NCBI GenBank assembly: GCA_037954665.1
Contig: JBBMOL010000286.1
Location: 620,001-684,000, forward strand
Direction: 5' to 3'
Origin: Laguncularia racemosa
Taxonomy: Eukaryota; Streptophyta; Magnoliopsida; Myrtales; Combretaceae
DNA: 64,000 nucleotides
Shown: positions 10,684-22,589 of the stretch, piece after piece
How positions within the stretch are numbered: position 1 is the first letter of the stretch
Layout: each line of letters opens with the position of its first letter
Notes under the pieces: model-generated
Databases searched by the model: none
Told to the model about the DNA's origin: nothing
What the model saw: only the letters and a program-made list of their open reading frames with translations
Position numbers and translations under genes: made by a program

Positions 10684-12313
10684 TGTATCTACCAAAAAAC
10701 CCCCACCTCTATCGGTTCTCACAATCTTGATTTGCTTACCGCATTGTTTTAAAGGATCATCAAAAAAAAAAAAATTTGTAAAGTCTAAACTTTTCTTATG
10801 TGATCCCGAAAAAAATAACTTGTTCAATAGAGGCTTTTTTGGGCCCTAAACCTCAGTCAAAAAAAATTATTTTTATCACTTGAGTTTCAGAAAATTTTCC
10901 CGGGGAAAAAGAATGGGTTTTAAAAAAAAAGGCCCCACTTAAAATCCAGCCCCCCCTTTGACGGGAATTCGAACAAACCCCCCGGGGAAAGAGGGGAGGG
11001 GTCACATTTGTCCCACGATAATTTTCTCCTTAGACAAAATTAACCCTTATCAATTTAGACTTTTAACTTAATTTTTTTATGAAGTTTTTAATGTCTATAA
11101 TCTAAATGTAAATTTCTAAAAAATAACCCAATCTAAAAAAAAACTCCCTGTGGGCTACGCCAAAATTTATTAGAATTTTAATTAAAATCACAAGACAATT
11201 GCTATTGCAAAAATCATGCAAAAACCCTCTAAATGTACTTAAACATAAAACAAAAATATTGCATGCATAAAAAAATTTTCGAAACATACATACAATCACA
11301 AAAAAAATTTTTAAGCCCCTTGAACAAATACTAAAATTGAAAAAACCCTTTAATGCAATTTATTAAGATATTTTAAATAATTAACAACCCTATGTTACAA
11401 ACCATAAATTTATTAACAAAAATTATTTAAAAAAAAATACGGAATTTAATAAAAAAAAAAAATTCCCAAAAAATTTTTTTTACAAAACTGAAAGTAAAAA
11501 TGTTAAAAAAAATTTGACATTTTAAAAATTTAAAAAAAAAAAAATTTTTTTAAGAAAAATACTAAATAATTTACTTTTTTTTCCCAAATTTTAAAATGTC
11601 ATAAATTTTTTTTAAAAAAAAAAAAGGATAATACTTGAGGGTTGGCAAAAAAAACCCAACATTATTATAAATTTTTAAATATTTTGAAAATTGAGTAAAA
11701 TTAAGTACAAAATTAAAAAAAAATTTTAAATTTTTTCCCCAAAAAAAATTTAAAATTTTAAAAAAATTAATTTCTCCAAAAAATTGAAAAACAAAAAAAT
11801 GTATAAAAAATTTGAAAAAATTTATAAAAACCCCAATTTTAAAATTTAAAATTAAATTGAAAAGGAAAAATTAATTTTTTCGAAATCGAAAGGAAAAGGT
11901 TTTTAATTAGGGCTCTAAAACCAAATGTTACCCGTAACTAAATAAAAAAACACATAAAATGCCCCGGAATTGGGAAATCACAAACCCTTTCCTTTGGGTT
12001 AAATTACGGAGGGAAAACCAAAACGTAAACCCCCGGGAACCTTAAAGATCTTCAGAGCACCAAAAAATCTAACAAGATGGTAATGTTTTTTTAATAGAAT
12101 TTTGTGCTTGGGCCCTTGAACCATTGCTTTTTTATAGAAAAAACTTTCCATCAAATTTTCCCCAAAAAAATTTGCTAATAGGTTAATGGGTTAGGGGGGG
12201 TAATGTGGTTGATTAGGATTAAGTGGTTAGTGGGAAAAAAGGGATTTGCATTTTATGAAGTTGTGGTTTGTGGTTCCTGAAAAAGGACCCCCTTTTACTT
12301 CCCTATTCCAACA
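10418..12313 (-). mobile_element. Inverted, damaged copia remnant in copy B
   Basis: The sequence is the reverse complement of parts of the copia element at 37345-43726. It runs from integrase C-terminal coding (matching about 41134) to a match near 40650, then jumps to about 38835, and continues through the leader to the LTR start (CCAACA at 12308-12313). The stretch TDRGG of the integrase is legible. Base calls are poor: homopolymers are inflated, and 27 G followed by 51 T (10604-10681) replace about 240 bp. The flank after 12313 matches the flank of the complete copia, so it is the same insertion event. Confidence 0.8.
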
Positions 12314-13275
12314 TTTTTTTGCTTCGAAAGCTTTTGTTTGAAGCTCTTTTTTCTCTTTTTTTCCCAAAATTCTTCCAAGTAGTTCTTTTATTAAAGTTGG
12401 TAAGGGTGAAACCTCTTCATTTTTTCCCTTTAAATTTTTTTATAGGAGGAAACAGAAAGTGGGCACGTTTTTTTCCCGGTTTTCCCCCCCCCCCATAGAA
12501 GCGAGGGGCAGAGGGCATCTTCTTCTATTTTTTGGGTCCTCCGGCAATAGTAAAGGGCGACAATGTACAGGCATGAAGAAGATACACAGTCGGAACAAGT
12601 GGTCATACGTCATGCGGAAGGATCTTTCATTCAGTGAGGTGGCTCATAGTGATAAGGAAGTTGGACATTAGATGGTTCCTCCATTCTAAGTGTTGGGAGT
12701 CCACTAGACCCTTAATGGGGTTGCAATCGCTTACCGACCGCAGGAGCAAAGTTGTCGTGGCGAGTAAATCTCCCCTCATTCTGAAGCGTTTGTGAATTGC
12801 CGAACAGGTGACCAAATGATAGGGCCGCTTTGATGGGGGAGAACAAGTTTTATGTGTATATCACCACATGCAGTTGGGGTTGTGGGTTTCCTTTTATTCT
12901 GACTTTCCAAAAGCAAAATCTTCAACAAACAAACGATAAAAACTTCATAGTTGGCTGCAACGCATTCAAAATAATGGTGGAATTCGAGTTCCTCTTAAAA
13001 GTCATTCAATGCTGCATTGATTTGTAGAGCTCGTTCTCTTTCTTTTATGGGTTTACAGGAAAAGCACTCTTGGGCAGCAGGTATTATTTTCTTGGCCTAC
13101 GATAAGGAGGAGAAATATGTTGAAGGGGTTGGGGTCCTCTGATAATGAAGTGGAAGGAGAATTTCTCTGTGTTAGACTCTAGGACAAAAAGTGTGGATTT
13201 TTTTGGATGGGTTAGGTTAAGGCTAATCAAGGTTGGCACTGTGTGGACTGCAATAAAAAGAATCTTGGTGTTTTT
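12314..13275 (+). pseudogene. Gypsy-type 'transposase' ORF remnant, copy B
   Basis: This is the inverted counterpart of 36430-37344. Legible pieces include MGENKFYVYITTCSWGCGFPFILTFQKQNL (from about 12834) and a NAFKIMVEFEFLLK stretch near 12960. Together these resemble the plant 'putative gypsy type transposon' domain. The frame is broken many times, partly by poor sequence. The start codon visible in copy C is not legible here. Confidence 0.45.
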
Positions 13276-13894
13276 CCTTTCAGATTAAAACCAAACATTT
13301 AAAAGATATTAAATACCGTCATATATATATCTTATTAGTATCTACCTCTATACTTGGTAACTAATCCTTTCTTGGTTAGCTTCTTCTAAAATTCTCCTTA
13401 TCATTGCTCATTCAATCATTTTATATAAAAACGATAGGATTATTTGCTTTTGTCTTCCAAATTAAATTTCTTTGAAAATGACTGAACCTTCACAAATCTA
13501 TTGTCCCACAATCTTAGAACAAAATTCTTGTTGGGGAAAAGTTAAAAAAAAAAAAGGGAAATCCCTTAGTATAAAAAGTTTAGCCTTAGGACTTTACATT
13601 ATGTCCTCATTTTGTTGTGCATACAAATCTTCTCTTGGTCCTTATGCTCTATGCCATAGAATTCATAATCTTTTCTCTTTTAAAAACCAACACGCTCATT
13701 TCTAAAATCTGACTGGTTTATCTGTATCCTTCTTTGATCCTGTTATGCTTCTATGAACATCAGGTTTGTCTAAATTCAATTTAGAATAGTTTTTAGTAAT
13801 ACTTATATGCGAGCTCCTTTCACATTGAAGAACTATACCCAAAACATGTGATCATCAACATTGTCTCTATATCTATCCCATTTTCTCGGAAAAT
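13276..13894. other. Non-coding flank upstream of the Athila LTR, copy B
   Basis: AT-rich DNA matching the reverse complement of about 35775-36390 in copy C. Nothing codes convincingly; the 77-codon frame at 13472-13705 has no recognisable motif and is not kept in copy C. Confidence 0.5.
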
Positions 13895-15458
13895 TGATCA
13901 TAATGCATCTTAATTGAATTACAATCGCCACTCCTTTTAGAGGATTTTCTTTCAATTTGCTTCTTGGCTGTTTTTGTTTCCTTCTTTTTTATTGATTTTC
14001 TTGGTCCCTTTGCATGCTTTCTATGAAGTGTTCAAAAAACACTTACAATTAATTTTTTTTTATTTGGTTTCTATCTATTTTATATGTTATTTGATAGATA
14101 TTACACCTTAATTTTGGGCTTATATTTTGATTTCTAGATCCTAAAAAAGTAATTTTGGACAAAAATGAGATAAATTTGCCCAGTTTCGTAGGAATCAAAA
14201 TTAAAATGAACAAGTAGTGGAAGTGGAATAGTTGATATGCTCACCAACACGTCTGTGTCGAAAAACTAAAACCGTGTTGAGTTATATAGAAAGACAAGTA
14301 GAAGGAACAGAGTATAATGATCATACTAAAAGTTGTGCAAAAGTATACAAGCATGGATACAGGCGTATGTCAGAGACCGTAATGAAGTAATTGATATTTT
14401 TTGAGAGAAATTCCTTGCCAATAGTTATAAGGCACTTACACAACCATGTTCAAACGAGAATGCTACTTTCCTATTCAATACGGTACTGATGATTATTTCG
14501 TGGATACAAATAAAATCTAAGATGCAATTTACTAACCTTGCAAGATTCAATTTCCTAATTCATGAATATTCAACTTTTTCTTTATGAAAATACAAACTTT
14601 CCTTTTCAAAAAAATTTGATCACTATAAAAAGGAGATATAGAGTCTAAGCAACACATGTAGAATTTTAAAGTTAGAAAGTAGAATAAGGTATAGAAATTT
14701 TAGTTTATTGTAGCTCTTGATTTTTTTTCGCTTTTATCTATACATTGTTTTTTTAGTTTTGCTTTTATTTTCATAGATCTTATTTTCCTTTGTACTTAGG
14801 TATGATAAACTTGATAATGAATGTGTGATTGTAAATTGTTATCAATGAAATTATTGATATTCTTCGTTTCAAAATAATTTTGATGTATAGTTGTATTAGT
14901 TTGAAAATAAGAGTTCATTACATTAGATCAGAGGTTCATGTATTTATATAGAATCATATAGTTGGAAGGAGTTGTATGTAGAAGTAAATGGATGACTTAA
15001 ATCTTCGTATTAGGAATCAAACTTAATCGTGGAATTCACAAATTGGAAGGTATAACTGTAATTTTTAGAATTTTAATTGAGAAGATATTCTCATTAATCA
15101 AACGTAGGGTAATGAATTAATAAATTTAAGAGACGTTATTAGTTCAAATTAGGAATTTCCATGATTAAGAGTACAAAACAAAATAGAAAGAATACATAAG
15201 TTGTTGTTACATTACGAATTCTAGAGAGGGGATTTATATTCAGGTACACTGTATTTATAGATGTATTTTCTTTTATTGACTTGTTATTTTCTTTTAATTT
15301 TTATCACTTGATTTGGATTAGATAGTAGGGGAAAGATTATACTAGTTACTTCCTAGTTTCTGTGGGATCGACACCTTGATATGACTATCCATTATGCTAT
15401 AGTATTGAAGGTGTACCTTACCTATATGTCTCTAAGGAGAGAGGGTAGATTGATATCC
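13895..15458 (+). mobile_element. Athila-type 5' LTR, copy B
   Basis: Runs from TGATCATAATGC (13895) to a GATATCC end just before a damaged primer binding site (TGGCATCATGATGGAG, 15465-15480). It contains the TATA region (TATAAAAAGGAGATATAGAG, near 14626-14645). It is the inverted equivalent of 34239-35774, with many small indels. Confidence 0.6.
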
Positions 15459-15464
15459 AGTTTT

Positions 15465-15480
15465 TGGCATCATGATGGAG
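15465..15480 (+). other. Damaged primer binding site, copy B
   Basis: TGGCATCATGATGGAG follows the LTR end. It corresponds to the intact-looking 18-mers at 9554-9571 and 34215-34232 with local base changes. Confidence 0.5.
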
Positions 15481-15598
15481 ATGATATGATCAGGAAAACT
15501 TTATTTATTATTCTAATCATTATTTTTCTTATATATTACTCTTTCATTAGTTTTTCTCATATTCTTCTAACTGATATTTTTCCTTTTAGCTTGTTTAT

Positions 15599-16617
15599 GC
15601 CTAGGGACGTCATTAGTGGCAACTCAAGACTATCAAGTTCTTGCTCAAGAATTTGATGATAATCATTTCCTCTAACATAGGGTAATGAAGATGAAAGAAC
15701 AATGTTTTGAATTGAATATATAAGACTATCACTCATGGAGTCGAGTCTGTGTTGTTAGGCTTTGTTTGTTGTAGCCAACAACTTTGAAATTAAAACCTAA
15801 TATTATATAAAATGAGTTTCAATAGTTTGTGTAGTTGTATGGCATTTACATAGGATAATTGAACCCTAAAACACATATGTTTTGCAGTTTTCTTGAGATC
15901 TTAGTGATACTGTCAAAAAATCAAATGGGAACACTGGATGATGTAATTATGTTAAGACTTTTCCTCTACTCTCGTAAAAAATATGTGAATACCATAGTTA
16001 AACTTTCTTTTTAGAGATTCAATACTACTAGGGGAGAGATGATAGAAAAGTTTTTGGCAAATACTTCCACAACAAAAATTGTGCAGCTTAGAATGGCAAT
16101 CTCCCTCATAATGATCAAGGATAGTCAAAAATACTATATGACACATGGGAAGGATTTAAAGATTTGTTTGAAAGGAGTTCACACCATGTCTTCCATTGTG
16201 GATACAAATTCAAACCATTTATGTTTGGTGTAAACAAAGGACCAATGTAGATGATAAATGTTAAGGTGGGAGGTATGTTAAATAATAAAACACTTGGATG
16301 AGCCTGTGTTTTATTGAAATATGGCCATGAATATCTATTAGTGAATTTAGCAAGGCAATACAAGTACGGGTGCGGGATATATGATCGTTGTTGTTATTAT
16401 TGCACAAGTAGCAGGTCAGAGCCAAAAAGATTGCACATATTAGTTGTATGCAACCCAGCTAGGTTAGTTATATTTCTTAAACTCAATTTCTTAATTGGCT
16501 TGTGTTAATTTTTAGAAATCCCCATTGGGCCACTTAATAATTTCTTGTAGGGCACTTACAATCTAAAGATTTGGTGATAATTCTAATGGGAATCAATCTG
16601 TGGTTCCGCAGTGGGGA
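15599..16617 (+). pseudogene. Athila-type gag, N-terminal part, copy B
   Basis: Equivalent of 8451-9437 in inverse orientation. The ATG at about 15598 starts a short frame that breaks quickly. Recognisable capsid-region pieces occur near 16030-16250 (a KFLANTSTTKIVQ frame, then a DSQKYYMTHGKDLKI stretch) in shifted phases. Confidence 0.5.
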
Positions 16618-17465
16618 AATTTAAATTGGATGCATGAGCCCATAAATCCTATATTGCCACATCTTATTAATATTGTTTTATTTTTTATTCTAGCAGATAA
16701 TTTATCCTGTTTTTTTACAGGATGAACCAAATTACATGGCATCAGATCAAACCTTGTGAGATATTCTTAGACTCACATCCAACGATCCACAAATTGGTCA
16801 ATTTGAAGTGAAGAAACAGGCCACTTGAGACTATTTGTATTTGTAAATTGTTGCTTTTGGAAACAAGACCATTTTATAGTACTTGTTCTTTGTTGATTTT
16901 GGAATCGGCTTTCCCATTCAAGTGGCATCCTTGTATTTTGTGTTATTTTTACCCTAAATTGGAGCAAGTATAATAAATTGCTAACTAGGGTTTTGGAAGA
17001 AGATTTTTGATAATTAAAACCAAAACTCACTTTTGTTAGTGAGGGGTTTCCCTCCCAGTGCAATAGATCTCTTATAATTTTCTAAGTGAAATTGATGGCG
17101 AGAAACACGGAGAATTTGAACCAAATAAAGTGGATTAGCAAGTAGTTTCATAATACTATTGTTGTTTTTACAAATTGTGTTTAGTGAGTAATATTAAGTA
17201 ATTTGTTAGTTATGTGTCCTTGTCACTGAAATAAGGTTCTTCATTTTTAGATTTCAATAATTTTCAAATGAGTTGAATTCTAGTTTCATTTCATTGTTTT
17301 CCATTGACGTTTATACAATTGGTTTGTTACCTTACAACAATTTAGTGTTATAAACTCGTGGATGGGGGTTCAATTGTAAGTGGGGTTTGCCAATTTTGTT
17401 GTTGGAATTGGGTTGTTACACCAGTTGATGATGTGTTTACTATTAATTTAGTGTAAGGCGATCAC
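16618..17465 (+). mobile_element. LTR-like insert in gag, copy B
   Basis: Inverted equivalent of 7630-8450. The TATA palindrome is damaged here (GCAAGTATAATAAATTGC near 16964). It sits at the same place in gag as in A and C, so insertion predates the triplication. Confidence 0.5.
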
Positions 17466-18735
17466 TCACAACTTTTATCTGGGGAAATCATAAAGGAATA
17501 TTCCATTTAGGAATGTTCCAACAACCATCCACCACTAGAAAAAGAAGCCAAATTTGAAGGAATTATTGACAAGGTTTATCTCACACAACTAAAAAACATG
17601 CTTCACTGTTATAGAAGCATTCATGAGAAAATCTAGAGGCTTCACAATTTGCGGAATTTGGAGAATCATATGCACAACATGACAATGAATGGTTTCTGAA
17701 GAAGATAAGGTTGTTGCTTGGAAACACATGACCAAATCCTAGAGAATGGTCATAGGTAATCCCATTAAGAAGTGGAATGAATTGCAATTTAAACAAAAAT
17801 CTAGTGGGGAGGAGGCTAGGTAAGAAAGTGAAATAATCGGAAAAAATAAATCGGGGATGATGAGGGAAAACTCAAAAGTGGAAAAAGTTTGTTCCAAAAA
17901 ATTTCTTCACCTACACATTTTATGAAAAGAAAACTTTGACAGTAATATGGTAAGTTTTAAACTTTTTTAACCAACTTCACATTACTCTATCGTTTCTTGA
18001 GACTTTGTCTTTTGGATCAAATGTAGCATAATTTCTAAAGATTTGCTCTCAAAACAAAAAGAAATTGGAAGGTGATTTCAATAAGACACAATTAGGGAAG
18101 AATACTTAGCAATCTTGCTACCAACAAAATATAAAAAAAAATTAAAAGATCTTAGGTGTTTTTGTTTAGCTTGTTCAATTCGGTGACTTGTCAATGAAAA
18201 GTGTTGGACTGATTTAGGTGCTAGTACAGTTTAAGGCCATCATAATTACTTAAAAGATTAGGATTTGGAGAACCTAAGCCAATAGAGTGAGTTTGTAGCT
18301 TTACTGATAGGTTTGTACATTTTCTTTACAGGGATAATTTAAGAAGTGTTATAGAAGTTAACACTATTATTTCCGGTTTGATTTATGTAATAGATTAGAC
18401 ATGGATGAAGATTTTGAAGTGTCATTAATATTAGGTAACTTTTTAGGATAGTAAGACCAAATCATTGAAGGTGATGGTGAAATGAATTCTTTATGTTTGG
18501 GTGAAGAATAGTTTTTAAATTTCAGATGTAATGAGTTATTCACTTGAGAGATGATACATGTTATATCCTTGTCCCCAATCTGATTTGGTTCCTTTTGAAT
18601 GTTTCAGGAAATATTTTGAAGATCCTAAGGAATTATCTCTCAGTCAGGTGAGAAGACTATTCAATTGAGTTTAAGCAAGGAACATGAGGGATTCAATGAC
18701 ATGTCCCCCAACCTATGGAATTAGTGTGTGTGAGT
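17466..18735 (+). pseudogene. Athila-type gag C-terminus and protease remnant, copy B
   Basis: Inverted equivalent of 6366-7629. Protease coding lies near 18180-18235, where the acid motif region is frameshifted. The post-pol motif (GATGTTAACAAACAAATAAAC, near 18750-18770) follows about 0.5 kb later. No reverse transcriptase lies between them. Confidence 0.5.
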
Positions 18736-19449
18736 TCGTTCAATCCTTGATGTTAACAAACAAATAAACTTTTAGAAGAAATTAAGTTTTATTATATTTA
18801 CTTTGTTTTGTTTTATAATGTTTCTTGGATCTTAATTTATGCTTATTATTATGGCTTTATTTCCATTGTTTTTTTTTTTTTTTTATTTTTTAATTTTTGT
18901 TGCTTTCACTTTTTTATTCCTTCACGGACTCACTATACTTATTTGTTGGAAAATCTCTTCAGACACTTGTTTTTAGTGGCAAACATATACATGGGAGATG
19001 ATATGCTAGCCCCACATTTTATAAATAAAATAACATGTACAAAAGGATGGGGGGTTATGGACTTGACCTCATAAGATAACATAGCCCCTAGTTCTGTAAA
19101 AACATAAATAAAGGAAGTAACTATTCCTTATAAAAATCGCTGTATAAAATAAACCCAGACCCTTCGCCCCCGGGAATATACTCCCAATACAAAAAACAGT
19201 TCAACAATTATAGGAAATTGGATGAAGTACAGTTAGTAAAGATTCAAATTATGATCCTACAAATTCCTAACTCAACTTGTCTATAAAATATATGTTTGTC
19301 AATTGATTGTTGGGATTATATCCAAAGACAAGTTTGATTAAACTCGTCTGTAGTTTTCTGACAAGCTGATTCAGCGTGCCTTTTTCCTCTCTCCATAAGT
19401 GATAACCTAGCCCCTGATTTCTATCACTAAGTTCCATGGCACTCAAGTA
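18736..19449 (+). mobile_element. Post-pol spacer, copy B
   Basis: Inverted equivalent of 5650-6365. T-rich, non-coding. The 88-codon frame at 18808-19074 is a T-run product. Confidence 0.4.
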
Positions 19450-20689
19450 TGTAAATTCTAAATGTCCATGTAAAGTCTTAAAATTTTTGGAAACTATTAC
19501 AAATTTAGAATTAAATAGATAAGTACAGACTTCTAGGATCGGGTGGTTGCGAGAGAAAAACAATTTCGCATTAACATTAAAAAACTTCGAGAAATGTACA
19601 ATAATAAAAATTCAAAGAATACGACGCATAGATACTTATTTTCATATTTTTGCATAATATTAGGTTTTAAAAATAAAAAAAATAGAAGGAATAATCTTGG
19701 CCAAAAAAAAAAAACAGAAGATAAAGCCCTTCACAAATTGAATTTTTACGAAATAAATACTAAATAAATTTAGGAATCGAAGTAATTGGAAAATATCCGA
19801 ATGTTAGCATATATATAGAATGGAAAATAAAAATAATTTGTTAATCTTAACTTTAGTTTGGGTAAATTTAAGTAATAAGAGATAATTCTCAAATACACGG
19901 AATTTCAAACATATCTAGGTTAATAATGAAATTACTTTAAATTGTCGATTAGGAATTTTAAATGAAATTTAGAAGTAATTATTTATATTCGGGAATAATT
20001 TGATTAGCTGAAGAGAGGTAGGCTTTCTTAATTAAATTTGTTAAATATTAAATATTTAAAGATATTCTGGGGGGATTTTTCCCAAATGAGGAGCAACAGC
20101 AAACAATTGGAGAAGACATGATACCAAACGAGACCTTGGGAAAAGCTAAAAAAAAAAAATTGGAGCCCGACGACAACCTCGGCTTGTAACACAACAACGA
20201 CTACAAAGTTATGCGGGGACAACATCAAGGTACAGAGATGGCGGGCAAAAAACCACAGGGATGGCAAACACAATGACTACGGTGGTGACAAAAACAAAAA
20301 TCGCGATTGGTAGGCTACACTGCAAGCACGCCCTGGAGAGGAATTCGTGAGGATGTTGCTAGCTTAGTCCTTGCGTCGATGCGGGCACGAAGGTGCGTGT
20401 GTGTGCATGAGGGAGGGGGAAGCTGGTGATATAGTGGTGTGCAAGGGAAACGATACAATGATGGTGGTGACCAATAGTGGCAGCAGGTTGTTGGGTGGGA
20501 AAAGTAGAGAAAGGAATCCTTAGTACGGGCAAATGGTTATGCCGGGGGGGGTGAGTGGTGTGGTGACAAAGGGTGATGAAATGCCTATGAGGATGACGTG
20601 ATTCCCAAAGAGGGGAACCCCATTTTGGGGGCTTAAAATTTGGCAGCCCCTGAAAAATTGGAGGTTGTGGTTTTGAATAAGGGGAGAAG

Positions 20690-21700
20690 GAGCAAGGGTG
20701 TGTGGTGTGTTTACGGGTGGTGTTGTGTGGATGATGGTGGTGGTGTGTGTGCAAGGATATGTGTATGTGTGGGTAAAGGTGTGTGGTGTGTGTGGATGTG
20801 TGTATGTGTGGATGATGGTGGTGTTGTGTGTGTAAGGATGTGTGTCGTGTGGGTGAAGGGTGTGGTGTGTGTAAGGATTTGTGTATGTGACGGTAGGTAG
20901 TGTTGTGCAAGGATGTGGTAAGTGTAGGTAATGGTGGTGGTGGTGTAGGGATGTGTGATATATAGGTGTGGTGTGTGGTGTGTGCAAGGGATGCGTTGTG
21001 ATGAGATAGTGTGGGCGTGTAGGGTGCTTATGTGTAGGGAAGGAGGAGCAAGTGTATATTGCATTGTAAGTATGCGTGTATGTGCATGAGATGGTGTAGG
21101 GTGAATGGTATGTGTGTGGTGTGTGGCGGCATGTGTGTGTATTTTGAGTGGTGTGGTATATGTGGTATGTGTGTATGTGTAAGATTTATTTGTGGTGTGT
21201 GTGAAAGGGGTGTATGCATATAGAGGTGGTGTGGTGTTATGGTTTGTGTTGTGTGTGTGGATTGCTGTGAGGCGTGTAAGGGTGTTTTGTGTTTTATGTA
21301 AGGAAGGTATGAGGTATATGGTACATGTGTGTATATGGATGGTGTGTAGAGTATGTGTTATGTTTGTGTATATATGGAAGATGTGTGGTGTGTGGGTATG
21401 TGTATATGTATATGGAAGGAAAAGGGGGTGTGGATATGTATATATGTGTATGAAATGGTGTGAGGTGTATGTGGAGTATTGTGTATATATGTGTCGGTGG
21501 TTTGAGATGTGAATGGAGTATGTGTATATGTATGCATAGTGGTGTTTTGTTATATGTGGACTTGAGGAGGGAAAAAAAGATACAAAGTGCAATTGTGTGT
21601 GCGTGTAATTAGGTGTATGGTATGGTTGTGTATATGTATGTGTAGGCGCGTGGTGGTGTGCAAAGTGTGTATGTATATGGATAAGAATATGTGGGTGTGT
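20690..21700. repeat. GT-rich microsatellite, copy B
   Basis: Reverse-complement form of the CA-rich tract at 2930-4005, with many small indels. The 293-codon minus frame here is an artefact of composition. Confidence 0.85.
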
Positions 21701-22083
21701 GTACGTGGTTTTGTAGGAAAGGTTGGTGTATGTATGTTAATGGAAGTGTAAATGAGGATGAAAACCATAGAAAGGACGGGGAAAACCCCATAGATGGAGA
21801 TGTCACAAAGGAGAGAAGAAAGAGCAGAAAGGTGAAACCCAGGAGGAAGAGGGAATTACATGAAGGAGGTGAGTGCGTCTATGTGTGAAAGTAAATAGGA
21901 AGAAGAGATGTTTATATTGGTGTAGATGGTGAAGGAATGATTTGAGCAAGTCCAAGATGATGGCTTGGGGGATATTTGGAATGAAATGGATTTCACAATG
22001 AAATGTTCAAAAGATGTTGAGGAAGATCATTCTTGGCCAAATAACTTAATGCAAGACCTTTAGTTATCCTCTCTAAGGGTATC

Positions 22084-22560
22084 TTGCATACATGGAAGAA
22101 GAGTTTTAAATTTGGCAGGGTCAAACACGTTTCATTGCTGACTGTCTACACAAGGAAAGCGGATAGTCGATCACAGCAACTTGGGGTATTGGAAGCAATG
22201 ATTTGTAGGAAGGTCGTTCCTTTTAGAACCCTATATCATAATCACATTGAAGAAGTGTTCAATGTTTCGAATCTTGTTCGCCCAAGGTTCCCTAAGGAGG
22301 AAGCTTCACGCTTTGCCATCAAACGCAAGATGAGCAGAGTATATATATTAGGTGCTAGGAAACTATTAAAGTTAGGTGAAGATGCAACCTTCCATGGTTG
22401 GATGAGGAAGCATTGTAGAAGGACACTAACTTCAAGAGAAAAGAAAGGGGTGGTTACCCACTGGAATCACTTGACTCCGACTGGGTTTTATGACAACCCT
22501 AAACAGGTGAGTGGGAAACTTAATGATATGCTATATGTCGTGTTTATGTTGATTTGCTAA
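22084..22560 (+). CDS. Short LTR-internal ORF, longest version, function unknown
   Basis: 158 codons from an ATG at 22084. The middle part (LVRPRFPKEEASRFAIKRK, then ARKLLKLGEDATFHG) matches the 70-codon frame in copy A and the DNA of copy C. The product would be basic, with no signal peptide, membrane segment or known motif that I can name. The last 17 or so codons run past a splice-donor-like CAG/GTGAGT (about 22505-22510), so a spliced product would end differently. It may be a leader ORF of the gypsy element or a captured fragment. Expression is unknown, and the frame is broken in copy A. Confidence 0.3.
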   Translation: MHTWKKSFKFGRVKHVSLLTVYTRKADSRSQQLGVLEAMICRKVVPFRTLYHNHIEEVFNVSNLVRPRFPKEEASRFAIKRKMSRVYILGARKLLKLGEDATFHGWMRKHCRRTLTSREKKGVVTHWNHLTPTGFYDNPKQVSGKLNDMLYVVFMLIC

Positions 22561-22589
22561 AATATGTTAAAATTGTTGGTTTGTTGTAT

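Larger units (their letters stand above)
19450..22589 (+). mobile_element. Long gypsy LTR, copy B, cut by a later LTR insertion
   Basis: Inverted equivalent of about 2075-5649. It is shortened in the GC-rich leader (about 20060-20200) and includes the GT-rich microsatellite (about 20690-21700). It ends abruptly at ...TTGTTGTAT (22589), where the next base starts an Athila-type LTR, whereas copy A continues to 264. The intact part of the short ORF described at 2265-2477 lies at 22084-22560. Confidence 0.55.

Noticed and set aside
10516..10849. Frames with poly-Lys/poly-Pro or poly-Gly/poly-Phe
   Set aside because: Produced by the G/T homopolymer artefact in the inverted copia remnant.
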